Positions 5,772 through 13,766 of a stretch of DNA of 33,761 nucleotides are shown here, piece after piece. The stretch's first letter is position 1. Each line of letters begins with the position of its first letter. The notes beneath the pieces are model-generated. The model was not told the origin of the DNA. It did no database searches and was given only the letters and a program-made list of their open reading frames with translations. Source of the stretch: Clostridia bacterium (lineage in GTDB: Bacteria > Bacillota > DSM-521 > Neomoorellales > JACIYF01). A program made the position numbers and the translations under genes. The DNA lies in assembly GCA_014360065.1 (NCBI GenBank), contig JACIYF010000018.1, positions 1 to 33,761 on the forward strand. Reading direction: 5' to 3'.

Positions 5772-6371
5772 ATGAACAACAGTTGCTTTAATAAGGCGGA
5801 AAGGCAAAAGCACCTACTGCAACGCCTGGACGAGGATCCTTTTGTTACTGACGAGGAACTAGCCCAGGCACTGGGAGTATCAGTGCAGACTATTCGGCTT
5901 GACCGACTTGCACTGGGCATTCCTGAGCTCAGAGTAAGGGTCCGCGATTTGGCAACTAGCGCCTACCAACGGGTTCGTTCGCTCCAAAAGGGAGAGCTGA
6001 TTGGGGAATTGGTGGACTTAAACCTAGGGGTCTCTGGTATTTCTCTCTTGGAGGTCACCCGAGAAATGGTTTTGGAGAAATCCGGAGTGGCCCGAGGGCA
6101 CTACCTCTTTGCCCAGGCCAATTCTCTGGCTGTGGCCATAATTGATGCTAGTTCTGTACTGACTGGTAGCGCTAGGGTGCGCTTTAAGAGACCGGTTTTT
6201 TTGGGTGAAAGAGTGTTTGCCAAGGCTGTAGTAAAAGTAAAGAAGGCTTCAAGTTTCCTAGTATCAGTGCAATCGCGGGTCAAGAATGATCTAGTGTTCA
6301 AAGGCCACTTTATTGTGGTGGCCATGGCCGAAAAAGGGTTAGGAGGGGGGAACTATGCGCATAGCAGTTGA
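5772..6371 (+). CDS. fapR: Transcription factor FapR, fatty-acid and phospholipid regulator
   Basis: FapR represses membrane lipid synthesis genes and is released from DNA by malonyl-CoA. The 199-aa protein has an N-terminal DeoR-like helix-turn-helix at residues about 25-46 (VTDEELAQALGVSVQTIRLD) followed by LGIPELRVR, a linker, and a hotdog-fold ligand domain from about residue 80. The hotdog part has the signature ARGHYLFAQANSLAVAIID (107-125). ATG 5772 is preferred over GTG 5766 because AAGGTG at 5761-5766 serves as ribosome binding site. It is the first gene of a lipid operon and its end overlaps plsX by 17 nt. An operator-like palindrome lies in its own promoter. Confidence 0.95.
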   Translation: MNNSCFNKAERQKHLLQRLDEDPFVTDEELAQALGVSVQTIRLDRLALGIPELRVRVRDLATSAYQRVRSLQKGELIGELVDLNLGVSGISLLEVTREMVLEKSGVARGHYLFAQANSLAVAIIDASSVLTGSARVRFKRPVFLGERVFAKAVVKVKKASSFLVSVQSRVKNDLVFKGHFIVVAMAEKGLGGGNYAHSS

Positions 6372-7362
6372 TGCCATGGGAGGAGATTATGCCCCTTTGG
6401 AAATAGTAAAGGGGGCGCTAGAGGCAGCCAGACTAGAAATCGCAGAGATACTCCTGGTAGGCAACCGACCTGAACTTGAGTCTTTGCTACGTAAACTTGG
6501 TCCGGCCGGTTCCATATCCGTGATAGATGCTCGCGAGTCAATATCTGGATCAGAGGCTCCAGCTTATGCCGTTCACAAAAAGAATGATTCCTCCATCATG
6601 GTCGCCACCCAACTGGTAAAGGAAGGTAGGGCAGAGGCGTTGGTATCTGCAGGTAGCACCGGAGCACAGATGGCCAGCGCCCTTCTATGTTTGGGCCGTT
6701 TGCCTGGCATCAAACGCCCGGCCATAGCCACGGTCATTCCTACCTTAGGTAATCCATTGGTTCTGATAGACTCGGGGGCCAATACTCAGTCGAGTGCTGA
6801 GAACCTTTGGCAATTTGCTCTGATGGGGAGCAAGTATGCAGAGCTGATTCTAGGTTGTCGCCAACCTCGAGTAGCTCTACTCAATATTGGTAGCGAAGAG
6901 AACAAGGGAACTGAGACGGTAAAACAAGCTTATCAGCTGTTGCAGGCTTCTCGGCTCAACTTTGTTGGCAATGTAGAGGGGCGTGACCTAATGGAGGGTG
7001 CGGCTGATGTCGTGGTATGCGATGGCTTCACCGGCAACATTGTCCTTAAGGTGATAGAAGGCGTCAGCTTGACCCTGCTAAAGCTGATAGGAGAGTTTTT
7101 TGTCGACAGCGCAGCTGGGCAGCTGGTGGATTTGGCGCAGCTGAGACAGCTGCGGGCGCGGTTTGATTACAGCAATTATGGTGGTGCACCTCTGCTTGGG
7201 GTAAATGGTATAAGTATTATTTGCCATGGTTCATCAAAGCATGAAGCCATCACTAACGCCATTAAGGTGGCGGTTGACTGCGTGGAGCAGAAGTTGGTAG
7301 AGAGATTATGCGAAGGCGGATCTTTGCAAGGAGACGGTGAAGTTGCCATCCAAAAACAGTAG
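6355..7362 (+). CDS. plsX: Phosphate acyltransferase PlsX
   Basis: PlsX makes acyl-phosphate from acyl-ACP, the first step of PlsX/PlsY phospholipid synthesis at the membrane. The 335-aa protein has the family N-terminus IAVDAMGGDYAP, then ISGSEAPAYAVHKKNDSS (family ...P..A.R.K.dSS), LVSAGSTGAQMASAL, LIDSGANTQSSAENL and a C-terminal GVNGISIICHGSS block. Length is normal. ATG 6355 has AGGAGGGGGG a few bases upstream and lies inside the end of fapR, so the two are translationally coupled. fabH begins inside its last codons. It is the standard second gene of the fapR operon. Confidence 0.97.
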   Translation: MRIAVDAMGGDYAPLEIVKGALEAARLEIAEILLVGNRPELESLLRKLGPAGSISVIDARESISGSEAPAYAVHKKNDSSIMVATQLVKEGRAEALVSAGSTGAQMASALLCLGRLPGIKRPAIATVIPTLGNPLVLIDSGANTQSSAENLWQFALMGSKYAELILGCRQPRVALLNIGSEENKGTETVKQAYQLLQASRLNFVGNVEGRDLMEGAADVVVCDGFTGNIVLKVIEGVSLTLLKLIGEFFVDSAAGQLVDLAQLRQLRARFDYSNYGGAPLLGVNGISIICHGSSKHEAITNAIKVAVDCVEQKLVERLCEGGSLQGDGEVAIQKQ

Positions 7363-8365
7363 AAGGGCTGCTATTACTGGGCTCGGTTCATACGTGCCGG
7401 CTAGAATTCTGACCAACTCGGACTTGGAAAAGATGGTAGATACCAGTGATGAATGGATTAGCACGCGTACGGGAATCAAGGAAAGGCGAATAGCGGCTCC
7501 CGAAGAAGCCACTTCCGATCTTTGCCGCGTAGCTTCCATCCGGGCTATTGCCGATGCCGGGCTTAAACCCGAAGACATTGATTTGGTTTTGGTGGCCACC
7601 GTAACTCCGGACATGGCCTTTCCAGCCACGGCCTGTTTGGTGCAGGATGGCATTGGGGCAAAATCCGCGGCTGCTTTCGACCTTGAAGCTGGTTGCTCAG
7701 GCTTTCTCTATGGGTTGGCTGTAGCCAGTCAGTTTATTGAAAACGGGGTCTATAACCACGTCCTCATTATTGGAGCCGAGACCTTCAGCCGGATTGTAAA
7801 TTGGGAGGACCGGAATACCTGCGTACTTTTTGGAGATGGGGCAGGAGCTTGCATCTTGTCGGCGGTGGAAGGCGACTGGGGAGTCCAGTCCATCTATCTA
7901 GGGTCGGATGGCGGTGGAGGCAAATTTTTAACTCAGCCTGCGGGTGGTTCACGGCTGCCAGCGAGCGCAGAAACCATTAGGCAAAGACTACATACTATTC
8001 ACATGAATGGGCCGGAAGTGTTTAAGTCGGCAGTTCGGATAATGGCGGAGGCATCCCAAACAGCATTAGAGAAATGCGGACTTAGACCAGAGGCCGTAGA
8101 CGTCTTTATCCCTCATCAAGCTAACATCCGCATTATCGAGGCTACTGCCAGCCGGCTGCATTTACCCATGGAGAAAGTAGTGGTTAACATTCACCGATAT
8201 GGGAACATATCTAGCGGTTCAATACCCATTGCCATGGATGAAGCCTTTCGGCAAGGAAAAATTCGGCAAGGGGATATAGTCTTGTTGGCAGCTTTTGGGG
8301 CGGGTTTAACCTGGGGGGCCAGTGTACTCAAATGGTTTAAGCAACCGCCGTCCAACCAAGTGTAG
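7343..8365 (+). CDS. fabH: 3-oxoacyl-ACP synthase III (FabH)
   Basis: FabH condenses acetyl-CoA or a branched acyl-CoA with malonyl-ACP to start fatty-acid chains. The Cys-His-Asn catalytic triad is visible: Cys118 in EAGCSGFLYG, His258 in IPHQANIRI and Asn288 in YGNISSGS (numbering from TTG 7343). The N-terminus has GLGSYVPARILTN and WISTRTGIKERRI, both typical. The start is uncertain: TTG 7343 lies 9 nt after AAGGAG (7328-7333), while GTG 7337 is only 3 nt after it. It overlaps plsX by about 20 nt. Loss of the third base context is not an issue; the gene is intact at about 340 aa. Confidence 0.96.
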   Translation: MPSKNSRRAAITGLGSYVPARILTNSDLEKMVDTSDEWISTRTGIKERRIAAPEEATSDLCRVASIRAIADAGLKPEDIDLVLVATVTPDMAFPATACLVQDGIGAKSAAAFDLEAGCSGFLYGLAVASQFIENGVYNHVLIIGAETFSRIVNWEDRNTCVLFGDGAGACILSAVEGDWGVQSIYLGSDGGGGKFLTQPAGGSRLPASAETIRQRLHTIHMNGPEVFKSAVRIMAEASQTALEKCGLRPEAVDVFIPHQANIRIIEATASRLHLPMEKVVVNIHRYGNISSGSIPIAMDEAFRQGKIRQGDIVLLAAFGAGLTWGASVLKWFKQPPSNQV

Positions 8366-8380
8366 TGGGAGGTAGGGTTG

Positions 8381-9355
8381 GTGCTCTATACGGAGTTATG
8401 TCAGCTTCTTAACATCGAATACCCAATTATTCAAGGCGGTATGGCCTGGGCAGCCACCGGGGAGTTGGCAGCAGCGGTATCCAATGCCGGTGGGCTGGGG
8501 ATCATCGGGGCGGGCTCAGCGCCACCGCAGGTAGTACGCCAAGAAATCATCAAGGCCAAAAAACTGACTACCAAGCCTTTTGGAGTCAATATCTACTACC
8601 AATCGCCTTATGTAAACGAAGTAATCGAGGTCCTAATAGCAGAAAAAGTCCCGGTAGTTGCTACCGGTGGGGGCAACCCGGGCAAAGATATCAAGCGTTT
8701 AAAGCTTTCGGGCGCAGTAGTCATTCCTGTAGTAGCTTCGGTTGCCCTTGCTAAGCGCCTGGAGCGATCTGGAGCGGATGCTCTCATTGCCGAAGGGATG
8801 GAATGCGGGGGGCATACTGGCGACATAACTACCATGGCCTTGGTTCCGCAGGTGGTGGATGCAGTCAACATCCCGGTGGTGGCGGCCGGAGGGATAGCAG
8901 ATGGCCGGGGACTGGTAGCAGCTCTAGCTCTTGGGGCTTCGGGGGTGCAAATGGGAACTAGGTTTTTATGTGCCAGCGAATGCATAGCCCATCCCAATTA
9001 CAAACAGGCAATTTGTAAGGCCAAAGATAGGGATACAGTGCTGACGGGGCCCGAAGGAAGCAAGGTGCGGGTCATAAAGAATAAGTTGGCTCAGGAATTC
9101 TTATCATTGGAAAAAAGCTCCAGTAGTAGGGAAGAAATGGAAAGGCTAGGCATGGGGAGATTACGGGCGGCAGTAGTTGACGGCGACATCGAGTATGGTT
9201 CACTGATGGCCGGTCAGGTTAGCGGCATGATTAAAGAGGTGTTGCCTGCCGCCACCATTATCGCCAACATAATTGAAGAGGCTGAGACTATCATCAAGCG
9301 CCTGCAGAGTTTGGAGCAGCAGGTAAACAGCCAGATAGCAAGGCAGGTGCACTAA
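8381..9355 (+). CDS. fabK: Enoyl-ACP reductase II, FMN-dependent (FabK)
   Basis: FabK carries out the last reduction of each fatty-acid elongation cycle with FMN and NAD(P)H, and replaces the unrelated FabI. The 324-aa TIM-barrel protein shows IIQGGMAWAATGELAAAVS at the N-terminus, a Gly-rich GLGIIGAGS, the EGMECGGHTG motif with the likely catalytic His145, and the FMN phosphate-binding AAGGIADGRG and MGTRFL blocks. GTG 8381 follows GGGAGGT (8367-8373) by 7 nt; TTG 8378 would be only 4 nt away. The family also includes nitronate monooxygenases, but position among fab genes and the GGHTG motif favour FabK. Confidence 0.93.
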   Translation: MLYTELCQLLNIEYPIIQGGMAWAATGELAAAVSNAGGLGIIGAGSAPPQVVRQEIIKAKKLTTKPFGVNIYYQSPYVNEVIEVLIAEKVPVVATGGGNPGKDIKRLKLSGAVVIPVVASVALAKRLERSGADALIAEGMECGGHTGDITTMALVPQVVDAVNIPVVAAGGIADGRGLVAALALGASGVQMGTRFLCASECIAHPNYKQAICKAKDRDTVLTGPEGSKVRVIKNKLAQEFLSLEKSSSSREEMERLGMGRLRAAVVDGDIEYGSLMAGQVSGMIKEVLPAATIIANIIEEAETIIKRLQSLEQQVNSQIARQVH

Positions 9356-9386
9356 CGTTAGCAGTGACTCAGGAAGGAGGGAGAGT

Positions 9387-10331
9387 TTGTCAGGAAAAGT
9401 TGCTTTTGTATTCCCTGGGCAGGGTTCACAGTACCCAGGCATGGGAAGAGATTTATATGATAGCTACGATGTTGCCCGAAAAGTATTTGCAGATGGAGAC
9501 CATGCGCTGGGCGAAGCTTTGAGCCAATTATGCTTTCAGGGTCCGGCTGAAGCTCTTAACCTAACTACTAATACGCAACCGGCAATACTCTTAACTAGCT
9601 TAGCCTGTTTAGCGGTGTTGCAAAAAGAGGGCGTTAAGGCCCAATACGCAGCTGGCCATAGCCTGGGTGAGTATACGGCTCTGGTGGCAGCCGGAGTATT
9701 GGGTATGGAGGATGCACTAAGGTTGGTCCGGCTTCGGGCCATGTTAATGGAGAAGGCTGTTCCCCATGGGCGGGGTGGAATGGTGGCCATAATTGGGTTA
9801 CCTCGAGAAGAAGCAATGAAGGCTTGTACCGAGGTTTCCAGCTTTGGAGTGGCAGAGATAGCCAATTTTAATAGCCCGGAGCAGATAGTTGTGGCTGGGG
9901 AAAACCCGGCCCTGGAGGCACTTGAGCAAGTGGCTAAATCTATGGGGGCCCGGCGTACAGTTCGCCTCCCAGTCAGCGGGCCTTTTCATTCCTCCCTGAT
10001 GCAATCCGTTAGCCAAGCATTGGAAAAAGCTTTCACTGAGGTGCAGTGGAGCGAGCCTCAGCTAGGGCTCGCCATGAATGCTAGCGGCGATTTTGTCCAA
10101 TCAATCGCCGAAATTAAGGCTAATCTGATAAAGCAAGTTGCGTCTCCAGTAAGATGGGAGGACGAGATCAGGAAATTGGCCGAAAACGGGGTTACCGCCT
10201 TCATAGAGATAGGCCCAGGTAAGGTGTTGTCGGGATTGATCCGGCGGACGGTGCCAGGGGTGATGACCTTAAATGTTGAGGATAGGCGCTCATTAGAAAG
10301 CACCCTTGCGTCGATGAGGGGGTCTAGATAA
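9387..10331 (+). CDS. fabD: Malonyl-CoA:ACP transacylase (FabD)
   Basis: FabD moves malonyl groups from CoA to acyl carrier protein. The protein begins with VAFVFPGQGSQYPGMG, has the nucleophile Ser92 in GHSLGEYTAL, and the catalytic His201 in GPFHSSLM. The typical NFNSPEQIVVAG block is near residue 161, and FIEIGPGKVLSGL near the C-terminus. At 314 aa it has standard length. It uses a TTG start at 9387, supported by GGAAGGAGGG a few bases upstream. It lies 31 nt after fabK and ends 1 nt before fabG. Confidence 0.97.
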   Translation: MSGKVAFVFPGQGSQYPGMGRDLYDSYDVARKVFADGDHALGEALSQLCFQGPAEALNLTTNTQPAILLTSLACLAVLQKEGVKAQYAAGHSLGEYTALVAAGVLGMEDALRLVRLRAMLMEKAVPHGRGGMVAIIGLPREEAMKACTEVSSFGVAEIANFNSPEQIVVAGENPALEALEQVAKSMGARRTVRLPVSGPFHSSLMQSVSQALEKAFTEVQWSEPQLGLAMNASGDFVQSIAEIKANLIKQVASPVRWEDEIRKLAENGVTAFIEIGPGKVLSGLIRRTVPGVMTLNVEDRRSLESTLASMRGSR

Positions 10332-10332
10332 A

Positions 10333-11076
10333 ATGTTGCTCGATGGTTGTGTGGCCGTAGTTACCGGTGGCTCTCGTGGCATCGGCAAGGCCATCGTTGA
10401 GGCCCTGGCTGATCAGGGTTGCCGGTTGGTAATCGGTTATAACCACAACCAACAGCTAGCTGAGGAGCTGGCCAAGGAAATAGGCGCCAGGGGCCGGGAG
10501 GCAACCATTGTTCAAGCAGACGTGGCTTACGCCGACCAAGCCAAGGGCCTGATTGACGCTGCCCTGACTCGATTTGGTAGACTGGATATTTTGGTTAATA
10601 ATGCAGGCATTAGAGCCGACAACCTTTTGATCCGAATGAGCGAAGAGGAGTGGGACCAAGTCCTAAAGGTTAACTTGTGGGGTGTATATCACTGTTGCCG
10701 AGCAGCGCTAAGGCCTATGATTAAACAAAGGTCAGGGAGAATAATTAATATTTCATCCATAGTAGGTTTGGCCGGCAACGCCGGACAGGCGAATTATGCA
10801 GCAGCCAAAGCCGGTATCATTGGCTTCACTAAGTCCCTGGCCAAGGAAGTTGGATCCAGGGGAATTCTGGTCAATGCTATTGCTCCCGGGTATGTGATTA
10901 CCGACATGACTCAAGGCTTAGCAGAACCTCAAAAAGATAAGCTCCTATCCATGATCCCCCTAGGCCGCTTTGCCAGGCCCGAGGATATAGCCGGAGCTGT
11001 ACTATTCTTGGCTTCTCCTTGGGCAAGCTACATAACTGGCCAAGTTCTGGGGATTGATGGGGGCCTAGCCCTTTAA
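10333..11076 (+). CDS. fabG: 3-oxoacyl-ACP reductase (FabG)
   Basis: FabG reduces 3-oxoacyl-ACP to 3-hydroxyacyl-ACP with NADPH. It is a short-chain dehydrogenase: TGGSRGIG (11-18) binds the cofactor, NNAG is at 89-92, and the catalytic Ser142, Tyr155 and Lys159 are in the blocks NISSIVG and NYAAAKAG. The C-terminal ITGQVLGIDGGLAL is typical. ATG 10333 starts 1 nt after the fabD stop, with AGGGGG at 10317-10322 as ribosome binding site. Length 247 aa is normal for FabG. Confidence 0.97.
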   Translation: MLLDGCVAVVTGGSRGIGKAIVEALADQGCRLVIGYNHNQQLAEELAKEIGARGREATIVQADVAYADQAKGLIDAALTRFGRLDILVNNAGIRADNLLIRMSEEEWDQVLKVNLWGVYHCCRAALRPMIKQRSGRIINISSIVGLAGNAGQANYAAAKAGIIGFTKSLAKEVGSRGILVNAIAPGYVITDMTQGLAEPQKDKLLSMIPLGRFARPEDIAGAVLFLASPWASYITGQVLGIDGGLAL

Positions 11077-11103
11077 CCAAAATTTGGAAGGAGGTGATCG
11101 CAG

Positions 11104-11340
11104 TTGGATATATTTGAAAAGATCAAGAGTATTGTTGCCGATCAGTTGGGAATCAGTGAAGATGAGATTACCATGGATACTTCGTTTGAGGATCTAAATG
11201 CTGACTCTCTGGACATAGTTGAATTGATCATGTCGTTGGAAGAGGAGTTTGGTATTGAGATACCCGATGAGGACGCCGAGAAGCTTACTACGGTAAAGGC
11301 AGCAGTGGAATACATTAAAGAGAAAACCAAGGAAACTTAA
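11104..11340 (+). CDS. acpP: Acyl carrier protein
   Basis: ACP carries growing acyl chains on a phosphopantetheine arm. The 78-aa acidic protein has the attachment motif [10 protein letters not shown] with Ser35 as the modified residue, preceded by FEDLNA, and the standard helix pattern with [14 protein letters not shown]. The start is TTG 11104, preceded by a strong AAGGAGGTGATC. A perfect 14-bp hairpin follows its stop at once, which may set ACP apart in expression from fabF. Confidence 0.98.
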   Translation: MDIFEKIKSIVADQLGISEDEITMDTSFEDLNADSLDIVELIMSLEEEFGIEIPDEDAEKLTTVKAAVEYIKEKTKET

Positions 11341-11341
11341 A

Positions 11342-11375
11342 GAAGAATCCCGTAGATTCCCCTACGGGATTCTTC
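11342..11375 (+). terminator. Perfect 14-bp hairpin between acpP and fabF
   Basis: GAAGAATCCCGTAG (11342-11355) pairs perfectly with CTACGGGATTCTTC (11362-11375) around a 6-nt loop, starting 1 nt after the acpP stop. No T run follows on the plus strand (GGCCTAATCTTT), so it is more likely a partial terminator or an mRNA 3'-end stabiliser than a full stop. Confidence 0.55.
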
Positions 11376-11404
11376 GGCCTAATCTTTAGAAGGGGATAAA
11401 CCTT

Positions 11405-12640
11405 ATGAGTCACCGAGTGGTAGTTACCGGAATGGGAGTTGTTAGTCCGATTGGCTCCACCTTAGACAGCTTTTGGAAAGCGGCCGTAGAGGGAAAATCC
11501 GGAATTACTCCCATTACCCGATTTGACTGCAGTCAAATGGCCACTCGCATCGCCGGTGAGGTTAAGGACTTCGACCCCCATACGTATATTGATCACAAAG
11601 AGAGTCGACGCATGGACCGCTTTACCCAATTTGCGGTTGCCTCGGCCAAAATGGCTGTGGAAGATGCTGGACTAGACCTTGACAGGGAGGACCTAACCCG
11701 GATTGGAGTAATATTTGGTACCGGGGTAGGAGGCATCGAAACCTTCGAGGAACAATTCCAGGTCCTGCAGGCGAAAGGGCCGTCCCGGATTAGCCCCTTC
11801 TTTATCCCGATGATGATTGCCAATATGGGGGCAGGGCAGATATCCATTGTCTTGGGGCTAAAGGGCCCGAACCTCACGGTGGTAAATGCCTGTGCCTCGG
11901 CAACCAATGCCATTGGCGAGGCTTTTCGGGCGGTTCAGCGGGGAGAGATGGCGGTGGCTATCACCGGTGGTAGCGAGGCCTCGTTGACACCCTTGGCGAT
12001 AGCTGGTTTCTGCTCGATGCGTGCCATGTCCGTCCGCAATAACGAACCAGAAAGGGCTAGCCGTCCTTTCGATCGGGAGCGGGATGGATTTGTTCTCAGC
12101 GAAGGCGCGGGGGCTTTAGTGCTGGAAAGCTGGGAGCATGCCCAGCAGCGTAATGCCAAAGTATATGCCGAGGTGATAGGTTACGGGTGCACAGCGGACG
12201 CCTTCCATATTTCTGCTCCCCAGCCCCAAGGCGAAGGGGCTATCCAGGCCATGAAGCTAGCGCTCACCGATGCGGGGGTAGCGGCTGAGGAAGTCGGTTA
12301 CATTAATGCCCACGGGACTTCTACTGACTTAAATGACAAGATCGAAACCTTAGCTATCAAACAGGTTTTCGGCGATCATGCCCGCCGTCTTCAGGTCAGT
12401 TCGACCAAGTCGGTTACGGGCCACCTGCTAGGAGCAGCCGGTGCAATCGAGGCAATTGCTACCTGCCTTGCACTTAAACGTGAAGTCATACCACCTACGA
12501 TCAATTATGAATACCCTGACCCTGAGTGCGATCTAGATTATGTGCCCAATCAAGCCCGGCAAGCAAAAATCACTGTAGCCTTATCTAACTCTTTTGGCTT
12601 TGGTGGCCATAATGCGGTCCTAGCCTTTCGGCGCCTTTAG
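11405..12640 (+). CDS. fabF: 3-oxoacyl-ACP synthase II (FabF)
   Basis: FabF condenses acyl-ACP with malonyl-ACP in chain elongation. The catalytic Cys163 lies in VNACASATNAIGEA, His303 in NAHGTSTDLND and His340 in STKSVTGHLLGAAG. The N-terminus has VVVTGMGVVSPIG and the C-terminus SNSFGFGGHNAVLAF. The length of 411 aa is standard. ATG 11405 follows AGAAGGGGA at about 11389-11397. It is the last fab gene in this run; fabZ and the acc genes are not in the window. It is separated from acpP by a hairpin and lies 15 nt before rnc. Confidence 0.98.
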   Translation: MSHRVVVTGMGVVSPIGSTLDSFWKAAVEGKSGITPITRFDCSQMATRIAGEVKDFDPHTYIDHKESRRMDRFTQFAVASAKMAVEDAGLDLDREDLTRIGVIFGTGVGGIETFEEQFQVLQAKGPSRISPFFIPMMIANMGAGQISIVLGLKGPNLTVVNACASATNAIGEAFRAVQRGEMAVAITGGSEASLTPLAIAGFCSMRAMSVRNNEPERASRPFDRERDGFVLSEGAGALVLESWEHAQQRNAKVYAEVIGYGCTADAFHISAPQPQGEGAIQAMKLALTDAGVAAEEVGYINAHGTSTDLNDKIETLAIKQVFGDHARRLQVSSTKSVTGHLLGAAGAIEAIATCLALKREVIPPTINYEYPDPECDLDYVPNQARQAKITVALSNSFGFGGHNAVLAFRRL

Positions 12641-12655
12641 TCGAGGTGGAGATGA

Positions 12656-13375
12656 TTGACATTCGACCGTACGCAGGAACTGACTCGGTTCCTTGCTACT
12701 AACGGTATACCTTCGGTTGCTATGGAGCTTGTCGATCGGGCCCTGACTCACCCGTCGTATGCCCACGAACATCCGGAAGTAGAGGGTAAGGATAACCAAC
12801 GTTTGGAATTCTTGGGGGATGCTGTACTGGGGGTAGTTGTATCCGACTACTTATTTCGGCGCCTGCCAACCAGCTCGGAAGGAAACCTCAGCAAAATCCG
12901 GGCTAGCATAGTATGTGAAAAGACGCTAGCCGACGTTGCTAGGGAAATTGGCCTATCCAAACATATACTCCTAGGTCGGGGCGAGGCTTTGTCGGGTGGT
13001 AGGGACCGAGACTCGATTCTTGCCGACGCTATGGAGGCGTTAATCGCGGCGGTATATCTGGCGGGCGGTTTAGAGGCCGCATATGAGTTTGTGGTGAGGC
13101 TTTTCGGGGCGAAGATTGACGACGCTAGCGCAGGTATGGTTTGGGATTATAAGACCAAGTTGCAAGAGGAGTTTCAAGAAAGGTTTCACCAGAATGTCGC
13201 TTATACAGTACTGGAAGAATTAGGACCTGAACACAACAAGCATTTTACCATTGGGGTTTCGTTTAAGGGCAGGCTTTTGGCTAAGGGTCAGGGGCGCAGC
13301 AAAAGAGAGGCAGAGCAGAATGCTGCTCACAAGGCGCTAGATTTACTGGAGCGAGGCTTAGTAGAGTTGGAGTAG
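12656..13375 (+). CDS. rnc: Ribonuclease III
   Basis: RNase III cuts double-stranded RNA in rRNA maturation and mRNA turnover. The signature NQRLEFLGDAVLG (47-59) supplies Glu51 and Asp55, and DAMEALIAAVY supplies Asp124 and Glu127, so the metal-binding site is complete. A double-stranded RNA-binding domain covers about 164-234, with YKTKLQEEFQ and the C-terminal GRSKREAEQNAAHKAL. The TTG start at 12656 is preceded by GAGGTGGAG (12643-12651). An ATG at 12651 is out of frame. It follows fabF by 15 nt and may share its transcript. Confidence 0.97.
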   Translation: MTFDRTQELTRFLATNGIPSVAMELVDRALTHPSYAHEHPEVEGKDNQRLEFLGDAVLGVVVSDYLFRRLPTSSEGNLSKIRASIVCEKTLADVAREIGLSKHILLGRGEALSGGRDRDSILADAMEALIAAVYLAGGLEAAYEFVVRLFGAKIDDASAGMVWDYKTKLQEEFQERFHQNVAYTVLEELGPEHNKHFTIGVSFKGRLLAKGQGRSKREAEQNAAHKALDLLERGLVELE

Positions 13376-13407
13376 GTTTGCAGATTCGGGGCTTGGAAAT
13401 GCCAAAA

Positions 13408-13436
13408 GCAGGAATTACCTGACATCTGTCGAATAT
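13408..13436 (+). promoter_or_regulatory. Sigma-H-type promoter of spoVS
   Basis: GCAGGAATT (13408-13416) matches the sigma-H -35 consensus RnAGGAWWW, and GTCGAATAT (13428-13436) matches the -10 RnnGAATWW, with an 11-nt spacer. spoVS in Bacillus subtilis is under sigma-H. The start would fall near 13443. Consensus quoted from memory. Confidence 0.75.
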
Positions 13437-13482
13437 ACTAGTACTACCCGCTGCCAGCTTACCCGTTTGAGGAGGAATCCAT

Positions 13483-13743
13483 GTGGAAGTACTGAAGGTA
13501 TCAGCGCGCTCTAATCCGAAATCAGTGGCGGGTGCCTTAGCAGCAGTTTTTCGTAGTACTGGTAAAGCAGAAATCCAAGCCGTGGGAGCTGGAGCAGTGA
13601 ACCAGGCCGTTAAAGCCATAGCTATTGCCCGTGGTTTCATAGCTCCCAATGGAGTAGACCTGGTAATGATTCCAGCTTTTACCGAAGTCAACATCGATGG
13701 GGATGAACGTACGGCTATTAGGTTTATTGTTGAGGCAAGATAG
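13483..13743 (+). CDS. spoVS: Stage V sporulation protein S
   Basis: SpoVS is a small Alba-like protein that affects cell division and spore coat and core development. The 86-aa sequence matches the highly conserved family: VLKVSARSNPKSVAGALAAV at residues 3-22, IQAVGAGAVNQAVKAIAIAR, then FIAPNGVDLVMIPAF and the C-terminal IDGDERTAIRFIVE. GTG 13483 lies 7 nt after GAGGAGG; the nearby ATG 13481 is out of frame. It sits between rnc and smc, with its own sigma-H-type promoter, so it can be induced at the start of sporulation independently of the flanking genes. smc starts 23 nt after it, so sporulation transcription could read into smc. Confidence 0.97.
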   Translation: MEVLKVSARSNPKSVAGALAAVFRSTGKAEIQAVGAGAVNQAVKAIAIARGFIAPNGVDLVMIPAFTEVNIDGDERTAIRFIVEAR

Positions 13744-13766
13744 CTATTGCACCGGGAGGCAATGTC

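Noticed and set aside
5603-5791. 62-codon frame after rpmF
   Set aside because: It overlaps rpmF, its terminator and the fapR promoter and operator, and has no ribosome binding site.
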